Below are positions 1 through 5,364 of a stretch of 11,004 nt of DNA, one piece after another (position 1 is the first letter of the stretch; each line of letters opens with the position of its first letter). This DNA is from an uncultured Clostridia bacterium. GTDB lineage: Bacteria; Bacillota; Clostridia; TANB77; CAG-508. Under the pieces are notes generated by a model. The model did no database searches. It had not been told where the DNA came from and saw only the letters and a list, made by a program, of their open reading frames with translations. The stretch is taken from contig CANQZP010000044.1 in assembly GCA_947628395.1 (NCBI GenBank), forward strand, positions 1 through 11,004, read 5' to 3'. The translations under genes were made by a program, and so were the position numbers.

Positions 1-110
1 AATGGGGCTGTAATAATGCTGCTCGCATTAAACAGCCCTCATCGGTCCCCACAGCGGACAACCTAAAAAATAGATGGAAATCCCTTCGCGCTATTTCCGC
101 GCTATTTTAG
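1..110. other. GC-richer hairpin-forming edge, non-coding
   Basis: This edge is about 47% G+C (52 of 110 bases counted), far above the rest of the window. It holds two stem-loops. The first pairs GGGCTGT (5-11) with ACAGCCC (32-38), with an inner stem AATGC (15-19) / GCATT (25-29). The second pairs AAAATAG (67-73) with CTATTTT (102-108) and GGAAAT (76-81) with ATTTCC (93-98). The motif GCGCTATTT occurs twice within the second hairpin. It could be the 3' end of an RNA gene, a mobile-element end or an intergenic repeat that starts left of the window. I do not recognise the family. Confidence 0.45.
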
Positions 111-200
111 TTAAATAATTATAATATTGTCTTGTTTTTTTTAATCGGCTATCTTTTATTATATGCGCTTTTTTTGAATTTGAATAGACTAAATTTCATT

Positions 201-224
201 AAAGTGTCTAAATTTATACACTTT
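201..224. promoter_or_regulatory. 24-bp palindromic operator upstream of tetR-type gene
   Basis: AAAGTGT (201-207) and ACACTTT (218-224) are perfect inverted arms, and the 10-bp centre is also symmetric except for one pair (C208/T217). It ends 8 bp before the -35 box of the regulator gene. Size and symmetry match typical TetR-dimer operators, so autoregulation is inferred. A partial copy of the core (GACTAAATTT near 187 against GTCTAAATTT at 206) lies just upstream, about 19 bp away, and could be a weak second site. Confidence 0.65.
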
Positions 225-232
225 CGAGACAA

Positions 233-261
233 TTGTATATTTTTTCAAAATGTGTTATAAT
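233..261 (+). promoter_or_regulatory. Sigma-A-type promoter of the tetR-family gene
   Basis: The -35 is TTGTAT (233-238), followed by a 17-bp spacer and a perfect -10 TATAAT (256-261). The -10 is preceded by TGT, giving an extended -10. The predicted start of transcription is about 12-15 nt before the ribosome binding site AAGGGG at 267-272, so the leader is very short. Confidence 0.75.
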
Positions 262-281
262 TTAGTAAGGGGTTGATAGTT

Positions 282-833
282 ATGAAAGTTCAAGTTTTAA
301 ATTCTTCTTCTAGGAAAACTAGAAAGTTAATAAAAAGAGCTTTTGCGGAATTACTTAACGAGAAAAAAGAGCTAAGCAAAATTACTGTTACAGAGCTTGT
401 AAAAAGAGCAGAAATTACAAGAGCTACTTTTTATACTCATTATGATGATATTTATGAAGTTGCAAATGAATATGAAATAGAAACCATTGATCTTCTTATT
501 AGTGATGAAAATGTTTTATATACGAAACAAGATATTATAAATTATTTTTCTGATGTAATTAGCTGTTTAAAAGAAAATGAAGAAATATATAGATTACTTT
601 TATCTTCTAATGATACTTTATTTTTTCTTGATAAACTAACTAAAATGTCAGGAAAAAAAATATTTTTTGCTTTAAAAAATATTTTAAAGGATAATAAGCA
701 TTTAGAATTGGATGTTTCTTTTTTTATGAATGGTCTAGCAAGTCAGCTAATAGAATATTTCCGTGGTAAGACTGACTATACTTTAGATGAATTATACGAG
801 AACATAATAAGATGGTTTGAAAAAATTTTCTAA
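282..833 (+). CDS. TetR/AcrR-family transcriptional regulator
   Basis: This is a 183-residue one-domain-plus-ligand-domain repressor. The N-terminal helix-turn-helix is at about residues 14-60, with recognition-helix sequence ITRATFYTHYDDIYEV, a hallmark of TetR regulators. The rest (about 65-183) is the all-helical, poorly conserved dimerisation and ligand domain, of the kind seen in DhaS-like and C-terminal TetR_C-type members. I chose the ATG at 282 because AAGGGG (267-272) is spaced 9 nt from it; an in-frame TTG at 273 abuts the RBS. The 24-bp palindrome upstream suggests it represses itself. It is followed 18 bp later by the promoter region of the ABC-type gene, which it may also control, although that promoter lacks a clear copy of the palindrome. 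The ligand is unknown. Confidence 0.88.
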   Translation: MKVQVLNSSSRKTRKLIKRAFAELLNEKKELSKITVTELVKRAEITRATFYTHYDDIYEVANEYEIETIDLLISDENVLYTKQDIINYFSDVISCLKENEEIYRLLLSSNDTLFFLDKLTKMSGKKIFFALKNILKDNKHLELDVSFFMNGLASQLIEYFRGKTDYTLDELYENIIRWFEKIF

Positions 834-846
834 GATTTACATAATG

Positions 847-875
847 TTGCAATGTTGGTAATTTTATGTTATAAT
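847..875 (+). promoter_or_regulatory. Sigma-A-type promoter of the ABC-domain gene
   Basis: The -35 is TTGCAA (847-852), followed by a 17-bp spacer and -10 TATAAT (870-875), again preceded by TGT as an extended -10. The promoter lies inside the longest possible reading frame (from 852), which rules out that far-upstream start and supports the ATG at 912. The heptamer AATGTTG is repeated in tandem over the -35 (843-849 and 851-857). This could be a regulator contact or chance. Confidence 0.7.
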
Positions 876-911
876 ATTAAAGAATATTTTTTTATAAGTG
901 AGGTATTTTTT

Positions 912-2819
912 ATGGCGAAATTTTTTAAAGGAAAAAATGGAACGTCAGTAAAACTTATCATTGATAAAATAAAAAAAGATATGGGGAATTATAACATAAA
1001 TATAGAAAATCCTAGAAATATTAAAGATTCCTGTAAATCTGGTAAATTATCACTTAGAGATTGTAAATGTATTTCAATAGGACTTGATTTTTTAAGTCAA
1101 ATAGTTCGTAACGGTTTTAGTAAGCTAGAAATTGAATTATTACTAGGAGAAAAAGATTCATCAAAATTAAAAAAAGAATTATATAATTATAAAGGCATTA
1201 TTAGTAACTATTTACATAAAATTTCCAAAGATTCTTATAATGAATACCAATTACATAAAGAATTATCTTCTTTAAATGCTAAATCAGAAATTCTTCAAGC
1301 TGCTAGAAATGGTGTTTTATTAAAACAAGTTGAAATAGAAAAAACAAAAGAGGATGGTTCAAAAAAGAAAGTATTATATGATACCTCTATAACACCATCT
1401 GAAGCTCAAAGAATTATAAATGATTATTATTCTTATTCAGAAAAGTTAGCTTTTGATAGACTAAATAATTGTCTTGGAATAGGCCTAGGATTAGCTGGAG
1501 CTATTGGAAGTATTATAAATAATAGAAACAATAAGGATAATAAAGATAATAAAGGTAATAAATCCATTATAACTATAGGTACTACTGCCATTGCAGGATT
1601 AAAATTACTTCAAACTATGTTACCATCTCAAGACAAAGAAAAGTCATTTAATATGAGTAATCAAAAAAGAGAAATGATTGCCGATTTATTAATATATGAG
1701 CCTATAAGTAAAGATAGTAAACAAGATTCAATTAAAAATATTACGGATTTATCAATCAAAGCAGAAAAAGAATTAAATAGACTTTATAACCATGATTTTA
1801 AAAATGATTTAACATTTCAATTAGCAGTATCATTGATTTCTGGAATTTTTATTAATAAAAATACTGAAATTAAAGATAATGGTAAAATTGATGGAAAATC
1901 TTTATCTGCTGCTATAATAAATTTGCAAAAGCATAGAGACATAGCTTCATACTTTGTTCATATAGCAGATAATATAAAGTTTGATAAACGAAATCAAGAT
2001 GAGTTTAAACAAATTTGTAAGGAATTGCATAATATAGTAGATCAAATGAATGAAAAAGTTTATCCTTTGGAAGGAGCTAAAAATTCTTTTAATTCTTTGT
2101 CAATTAATAATTTTCAAGGTAAATTTTATCCAAAAAAAGATTATAAAACAGGAAATATAAAATATGCTCTTTCTTTAAACATTCCTGAATTTAGTATTAA
2201 ACGCGGAGACGTTGTTTTACTTTCTGGCGAATCTGGGGTAGGAAAAAGTACTTTTTTACGTTTTTTAAAATATGGTGATATTAATAATAGAAATGCAATA
2301 AAACTAGATAATGGTGAAACTGTTGATAATTTAGGTAGTGAATATATTACTTTTAACACAAACTTGAGACTTGGCAATCAATCTAATGTACTATTTCAGG
2401 TAACGGGAAAATATGATTATGCAGATTTATCAAAAAATGATCAAAAAAGATTAAAAGAAATATTAAAAGATTTAAAATTTGAATCACCTGATATCTTAGA
2501 AGATTTATCTTTAAAAAAATTTTCAGAATTTTCGACAGGTGAGCAAAAACGATTATCTTTATCTAAATTATTTTATCGAATAAATGATAAAGCTTCAATT
2601 ATTATAGTTGATGAACCTGTAGGTAATGTTCAAAATAACTTAATTAGAGAACAACTTAAAATGATTAAAAAATATGCTGAAAAAACTAATAAAATGCTTA
2701 TATTAACTACTCATAGATTAGATTTAGCCAAAGATTTAGTGACAAAAAGATATGATATTGACGAAAAGGGTAATTTAAAAGAAATTCCTTTGAAAAATAA
2801 AGAAGAATTAGAGCATTAA
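912..2819 (+). CDS. ABC-ATPase protein with helical, glycine-rich hairpin N-terminus
   Basis: A 635-residue protein. The C-terminal third is an ABC ATPase: Walker A GESGVGKST (439-447), signature-like FSTGEQKRLSL (540-550, in place of LSGGQ), Walker B SIIIVDEP (562-569) and an H-loop histidine at 601 (LTTHR). The usual Q-loop glutamine is not obvious, and the D-loop SALD is replaced by GNVQ. Residues 1-180 are charged and probably helical. Two hydrophobic stretches, about 186-202 (glycine-rich, LGIGLGLAGAIG) and 218-238, flank an N/K/D-rich loop (203-217). A third weak one is at 299-314. It does not show the six clear helices of an ABC exporter, although the lead-in to the ATPase domain (about 330-435) reads like the end of an exporter transmembrane domain. 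It could be a degenerate exporter, a membrane-associated ATPase, or a new toxin or defence type. I chose the ATG at 912 because AAGTGAGG (896-903) lies 8 nt upstream and the promoter lies at 847-875. Function unknown. Confidence 0.85.
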   Translation: MAKFFKGKNGTSVKLIIDKIKKDMGNYNINIENPRNIKDSCKSGKLSLRDCKCISIGLDFLSQIVRNGFSKLEIELLLGEKDSSKLKKELYNYKGIISNYLHKISKDSYNEYQLHKELSSLNAKSEILQAARNGVLLKQVEIEKTKEDGSKKKVLYDTSITPSEAQRIINDYYSYSEKLAFDRLNNCLGIGLGLAGAIGSIINNRNNKDNKDNKGNKSIITIGTTAIAGLKLLQTMLPSQDKEKSFNMSNQKREMIADLLIYEPISKDSKQDSIKNITDLSIKAEKELNRLYNHDFKNDLTFQLAVSLISGIFINKNTEIKDNGKIDGKSLSAAIINLQKHRDIASYFVHIADNIKFDKRNQDEFKQICKELHNIVDQMNEKVYPLEGAKNSFNSLSINNFQGKFYPKKDYKTGNIKYALSLNIPEFSIKRGDVVLLSGESGVGKSTFLRFLKYGDINNRNAIKLDNGETVDNLGSEYITFNTNLRLGNQSNVLFQVTGKYDYADLSKNDQKRLKEILKDLKFESPDILEDLSLKKFSEFSTGEQKRLSLSKLFYRINDKASIIIVDEPVGNVQNNLIREQLKMIKKYAEKTNKMLILTTHRLDLAKDLVTKRYDIDEKGNLKEIPLKNKEELEH

Positions 2820-2840
2820 AAATAAATCATATAAGAAAAG

Positions 2841-2895
2841 TGGCTTCGCACATGTCACTCGCTTCGCTCGGACGAATCAAGGTAACTTAACCTTG
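2841..2895. repeat. GC-rich intergenic patch with small hairpin
   Basis: Bases 2841-2880 are about 55% G+C with GCTTCGC occurring twice (2843-2849 and 2861-2867), unlike the surrounding AT-rich DNA. A 6-bp hairpin CAAGGT (2878-2883) / ACCTTG (2890-2895) follows. The patch lies 20 nt after the ABC-gene stop. I see no reading frame in it. It looks like an intergenic repeat or scar, and resembles in character the GC-rich edge at 1-110. Confidence 0.35.
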
Positions 2896-2953
2896 TTGTA
2901 TACGGAAAAATCTCATATTGTGTCAAGCTAAAAAGTCGATTTTTCCTATACAA
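2896..2953. repeat. 16-bp inverted repeat, 3' of ABC gene
   Basis: The left arm 2896-2912 (TTGTATAC then GGAAAAATC) pairs with the right arm 2938-2953 (GATTTTTCC then TATACAA). This gives 16 base pairs with one bulged C (2903) and a 25-nt loop. A third copy of the right-arm motif, ATTTTTCCGTGTAT, is at 2965-2978 and could pair with the left arm instead (9 bp, including the bulged C). It lies between the ABC-gene stop and its terminator, so it would be in that transcript's 3' end or in a separate small RNA. Confidence 0.6.
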
Positions 2954-2976
2954 TAAAAAAAGGCATTTTTCCGTGT

Positions 2977-3006
2977 ATGGGCGATTTTAATCGCCCATTT
3001 TTTTTT
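2977..3006 (+). terminator. Strong rho-independent terminator of the ABC gene
   Basis: A 10-bp perfect stem, ATGGGCGATT (2977-2986) with AATCGCCCAT (2989-2998), with a minimal loop, is followed by a run of nine T (2998-3006). It ends plus-strand transcription from the ABC-domain gene. Confidence 0.9.
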
Positions 3007-3048
3007 ACGTAGTATAAAATATATAACATAAGACTAATCTCATATAGA

Positions 3049-3083
3049 AAAAAACTGTCTTGAAAATTTCAAGACAGTTTTTT
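3049..3083. terminator. Bidirectional terminator
   Basis: A 17-bp perfect inverted repeat around A3066: six A, CTGTCTTG and AAA on the left, TTT, CAAGACAG and six T on the right. It sits directly after the stop of the minus-strand ribbon-helix-helix gene (3086) and has A/T runs that work as U-tracts in both directions. It therefore terminates that gene and insulates it from the plus-strand unit. Confidence 0.85.
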
Positions 3084-3085
3084 CG

Positions 3086-3310
3086 TTATAATAACTTTTC
3101 TTTTATCTTTTCTAATCTTTCTTTTTTTATACTTGAATAGCAAGCTGTTGCTCTAATATATAAACTAAAATTCGTAATATTTAATTCTTTCATGTTTTTA
3201 TCAATTAATTCTAGCTCCTCCTCTGTGAAGCATAATTGTTTTCTGTTTTTTCTTTTTCTTCCACGTTCCCTTTCTAAATATTGCTGATAATTATCAGTTT
3301 TTGTACTCAT
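3086..3310 (-). CDS. Small ribbon-helix-helix DNA-binding protein, MobC/CopG-like
   Basis: A 74-residue basic protein. A charged tail (1-24, RERGRKRKNRK) precedes a compact ribbon-helix-helix unit: strand KQLCFTEEE (about 24-32), helix LELIDKNMKEL and helix NFSLYIRATACYSSI (about 46-60). This layout is seen in CopG/Arc repressors and in MobC-type relaxosome accessory proteins of mobilisable elements. No relaxase is present, so mobilisation is not supported and a small repressor role is equally likely. The start is firm: GGAGGG (3323-3318) is 7 nt upstream of the ATG, with TATAAT-like boxes (minus strand) at 3329-3340. It is divergent from the XRE gene across a palindrome-rich gap and ends at its own terminator. 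Confidence 0.72.
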   Translation of the reverse strand: MSTKTDNYQQYLERERGRKRKNRKQLCFTEEELELIDKNMKELNITNFSLYIRATACYSSIKKERLEKIKEKLL

Positions 3311-3584
3311 GTTTTTTCCCTCCTTTTTATTATAATTATAAGAAAATTAGTTAATAATAGATTTATATATTTTTGCTTTATGTAGTTTTTAACTAGAATG
3401 TAATTTTTTCCATTTTTATGTAGTAGTTAGCTACATATATTTATTTTGATACTATCATATTATTATTAAAATTACAATATTTTGACAAATTTTTTTGTCA
3501 TTTTATCCAGTTATTACAGTGTGTATGTTTACTATTTCTTAAAATATAATACTTATAAATATAAAGATAAAAAGGGGTTTTTAA
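3311..3584. promoter_or_regulatory. Divergent control region with two palindromes
   Basis: This 274-bp gap separates the RHH gene (leftward) and the XRE gene (rightward). It contains a perfect 7-7-7 inverted repeat TATGTAG/CTACATA (3417-3437), with an extra copy of TATGTAG at 3379-3385, and a second inverted repeat TGACAAA/TTTGTCA (3483-3500) with a 4-bp centre. A TATAAT at 3545-3550 is the likely -10 of the XRE gene, but its -35 is poor. The palindromes are candidate operators for the two small regulators. Which protein binds which is unknown. Confidence 0.5.
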
Positions 3585-3924
3585 ATGGATGATATTTCAA
3601 GTGACAATATAAAAAAAATACTAGGTTCAGTTTTTCAAGAATATAGATTAAAAAATGATTTGACACAAGAAAAATTAGCTGAAAGATTATCTAAATCTGT
3701 TAAAACAATTTCTCAAATTGAAACTCGGCAAAGATGGAACTAGTAAAAAAACTGATATTCTTTTAATGGATTTATTGAATATTACTCCAAATACATTATA
3801 CAAAGATTGCATAACAAATCCTCTACTTAAACAAAAAATCGAACTTTCTGAAATGATAAATGATTTATCTGAAGACAAACTTGAAGCTGTTATAAAAATT
3901 GTTGAAATAGTAAAAAAAATATAG
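3585..3924 (+). pseudogene. XRE-family repressor broken by a 1-base insertion
   Basis: The ATG at 3585 follows AAAGGGG (3571-3577) by 7 nt. As it stands, the frame gives only 52 residues ending at TAG 3741-3743. Those residues contain an XRE/Cro helix-turn-helix (about 27-47: LTQEKLAERLSKSVKTISQ). Removing one base of ACTCGG (3723-3728) restores ISQIETGKDGTSKKTDILL and an unbroken frame to TAG 3922-3924. That gives a 112-residue protein of normal size for this family, with a helical tail (ELSEMINDLSEDKLEAVIKI). So the gene is frameshifted, or the assembly carries an extra C at about 3726. The truncated product would lack the end of the DNA-binding fold. It is convergent with the kinase gene, and both share the terminator at 3912-3955. 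Confidence 0.82.
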
Positions 3925-3955
3925 TTATTAAGCCTTAAATAACTATATTTTTTTT
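3912..3955. terminator. Shared bidirectional terminator containing both stop codons
   Basis: TATAGTTATT (3920-3929) pairs perfectly with AATAACTATA (3938-3947) around an 8-nt loop. An A-run (3912-3919) and a T-run (3948-3955) extend the stem and act as U-tracts either way. The TAG of the plus-strand XRE gene (3922-3924) and the TAG of the minus-strand kinase (3945-3943) lie in opposite arms, as mirror images. Confidence 0.85.
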
Positions 3956-4482
3956 ACATCTATTTTTTTATTAAATTCTTTTTTATACCACTTATTTAGC
4001 TCTCTCCTATTTTTAAATATTATTACTTTCTTATCATTTATTTGATTGATGCTTTCTACTATAAAATCTCTTTTATTTTTTCTCCAATTTATTGTCCATT
4101 TTAAAAATTCAAAAGTTAGATGCTCTTTGCAACCTGGTATTTCTTCTTTTTCTTTTCCTCCACTCTTTATATATCTGCCTATTACTCCTTTTAGCTGAGC
4201 TATAGAAGAATAATCTAAATAAATTATAATATCTGAATTTTCTAATCTCTCTTTTAATGTAGAATGATAAGTTCCATCAATTATCCATCTATTTTCACTT
4301 ATTTTTTCTAATATTATTTCATCTCTTTCTATTTTATCTCTTGCTACCCAATTTTCAAAATAATTTATTCCATCTAAGTGACATACTGGAATATTTAATT
4401 CCCTTCCTAAGTTATTGGAAAGTGTAGTTTTACCTGTTCCGCATCCTCCTATTATACTTATTCTATTTACATTCTTTATCAT
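3943..4482 (-). CDS. P-loop kinase, FlaR/DNA-topology-modulation-like
   Basis: A 179-residue P-loop NTPase of the adenylate-kinase-like group often annotated as FlaR or DNA topology modulation protein. It has Walker A GGCGTGKTT (12-20), then IPVCHLDGINYFENWV (31-46), which matches the family pattern 'IPVxHLD...W'. RWIIDGTY (65-72) and the strand DIIIYLD (84-90) complete the nucleotide-binding core, and the C-terminus is helical and basic. The substrate is not established for this family; a small-molecule or nucleoside kinase is plausible. The ATG at 4482 has AGGAGA 5 nt upstream and its own promoter at 4539-4567. It converges on the XRE pseudogene and stops inside the shared terminator. Confidence 0.83.
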   Translation of the reverse strand: MIKNVNRISIIGGCGTGKTTLSNNLGRELNIPVCHLDGINYFENWVARDKIERDEIILEKISENRWIIDGTYHSTLKERLENSDIIIYLDYSSIAQLKGVIGRYIKSGGKEKEEIPGCKEHLTFEFLKWTINWRKNKRDFIVESINQINDKKVIIFKNRRELNKWYKKEFNKKIDVKKI

Positions 4483-4538
4483 TTTCTTCTCCTAACTTGT
4501 TTTATTTTTAGAAGCAATGTAAACTTTTGAGTATATAC

Positions 4539-4567
4539 ATTATATAATTTTATTTAGTAATAAACAA
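4539..4567 (-). promoter_or_regulatory. Promoter of the FlaR-like kinase gene
   Basis: On the minus strand, -35 TTGTTT (4567-4562), a 17-bp spacer and -10 TATAAT (4544-4539). The leader to the ATG at 4482 is about 50 nt. The rest of the gap up to 4719 is AT-rich with no recognisable gene and no convincing terminator for the toxin gene. Confidence 0.6.
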
Positions 4568-4719
4568 GTAGAGATTTATAAATTATATTACCTAGTTAAT
4601 AAAAATTATGCTTTATGCTATTTTATTTTAAAAAATTTAAAAATGAATTTTCTTAATGTGACTTTCAAATATTCTTTATTAAAAAGCATTATCATGTAAC
4701 TATTTAAGTTTTTTACAGA

Positions 4720-4993
4720 TTAAAATAAGTCTGAATGGGAACCTGTTCTAAATGCTGTTAATACTAATTCGCTTTTTTCTATTTTATAAATTAACAGCCA
4801 GTCAGGTTGTATATGGCATTCTCTATATCCGTCTATAGTCTCCAACTAAATAATGATCTCTATACTTTTCTGGTAAAGTTTCATTGTTAGCCAATATGTT
4901 AACAACCTCGTGTAATAAGTTTAAATCTAATCCTCTTTTTTTCATCAATTTATAGTCTTTTTTAAATAAATTACTGTATCTTACTGTTAGCAA
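4720..4993 (-). pseudogene. yafQ: YafQ-type mRNA-interferase toxin, frameshifted before the active site
   Basis: Read without G4831 (an extra C on the coding strand), this is a 90-residue YafQ/RelE-fold toxin that cleaves mRNA on the ribosome. The repaired frame has KYRDHYLVGDYRGYRECH, then PDW, then FRTGSHSDLF at the C-terminus. H47, H60, D64, W65, R82, H86 and F90 line up with the known catalytic and substrate residues of E. coli YafQ (H50, H63, D67, W68, R83, H87, F91). As sequenced, the frame breaks after R54 and stops at 4823-4825, so all of these except H47 are lost. The probable start is TTG at 4993, 5 nt after the antitoxin stop, with an AGAGG RBS inside the antitoxin end; an ATG at 5026 would overlap the antitoxin. 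The toxin is probably inactive unless the extra base is a sequence error. Confidence 0.85.
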
Positions 4994-4998
4994 ATTTA

Positions 4999-5265
4999 TC
5001 AATCCTCTTTCTCTAAATCTTTCCACATTTCATCTAAATCAGTATATCCTTTACTTAATCCTATTCCATTTTCTGCATCTTTTATTGCTTTTATAGTTTC
5101 ATTATTTAATTTTGGTATTCTTATTTCAAACGGAATACTTTCTGTTAAAATTATTTGTCTTAATAACATATTTATAACATTTGTAAAATTTGTTCCTAAA
5201 TAATCCAAAGTTTCTTTTGCCTGTTCTTTTACTTTTTCATCAACATTCACATTTATTGTTGCCAT
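4999..5265 (-). CDS. dinJ: RelB/DinJ-family antitoxin
   Basis: An 88-residue ribbon-helix-helix antitoxin. MATINVNVDEKVKEQAKETL is the classic RelB/DinJ opening (strand plus helix). FTNVINMLLRQIILTESIPFE (about 27-47) is the second helix and the conserved 'IPFE' turn. The C-terminal half (about 50-88, acidic) is the toxin-binding and neutralising tail. It sits upstream of and nearly contiguous with a YafQ-type toxin, the normal order. The ATG at 5265 has a near-perfect ribosome binding site (GGAGGTGAT). It probably represses its own promoter, which carries 21-bp-spaced direct repeats. The antitoxin is intact although its toxin is broken. Confidence 0.9.
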   Translation of the reverse strand: MATINVNVDEKVKEQAKETLDYLGTNFTNVINMLLRQIILTESIPFEIRIPKLNNETIKAIKDAENGIGLSKGYTDLDEMWKDLEKED

Positions 5266-5290
5266 ATCATCACCTCCATGATATATTATA

Positions 5291-5324
5291 TGTATATTAT
5301 AACATATTATGTGTATATTATCAA
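5291..5324 (-). promoter_or_regulatory. Antitoxin promoter with operator direct repeats
   Basis: On the minus strand, -35 TTGATA (5324-5319), a 17-bp spacer and -10 TATAAT (5301-5296) with an extended TGT. The decamer TGTATATTAT (plus-strand reading) occurs at 5291-5300 over the -10 and at 5312-5321 over the -35, exactly 21 bp (two helical turns) apart. The small palindrome ACAT-ATT-ATGT lies between them. This is a plausible autorepression site for the RHH antitoxin. Confidence 0.7.
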
Positions 5325-5364
5325 CATTTTTATAAATTATTATTTTATTTTGTTGTAGAAAAAT

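Noticed and set aside
1..66. An open plus-strand frame running from the window edge to a TAA at 64-66, as a possible gene end.
   Set aside because: The 21-codon product has no recognisable motif, and the region is better explained by its strong hairpins; too short to call without sequence further left.
852..911. A 20-residue N-terminal extension of the ABC-domain protein starting at 852.
   Set aside because: The -35 and -10 boxes (847-875) lie within it and the only good ribosome binding site (896-903) points to the ATG at 912.
2141..2377. A 78-codon minus-strand open frame inside the ABC-domain gene.
   Set aside because: It lies opposite the Walker A region, has no ribosome binding site and no family resemblance.
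3086..3310. Calling the RHH protein a conjugative mobilisation gene (mobC).
   Set aside because: No relaxase, origin of transfer or other mobilisation gene is seen nearby; the fold alone does not separate MobC from CopG/Arc repressors.
3717..3743. Programmed ribosomal frameshifting in the XRE gene.
   Set aside because: There is no slippery heptamer at the shift point and no clear stimulating structure or internal Shine-Dalgarno; an insertion or sequence error is simpler.
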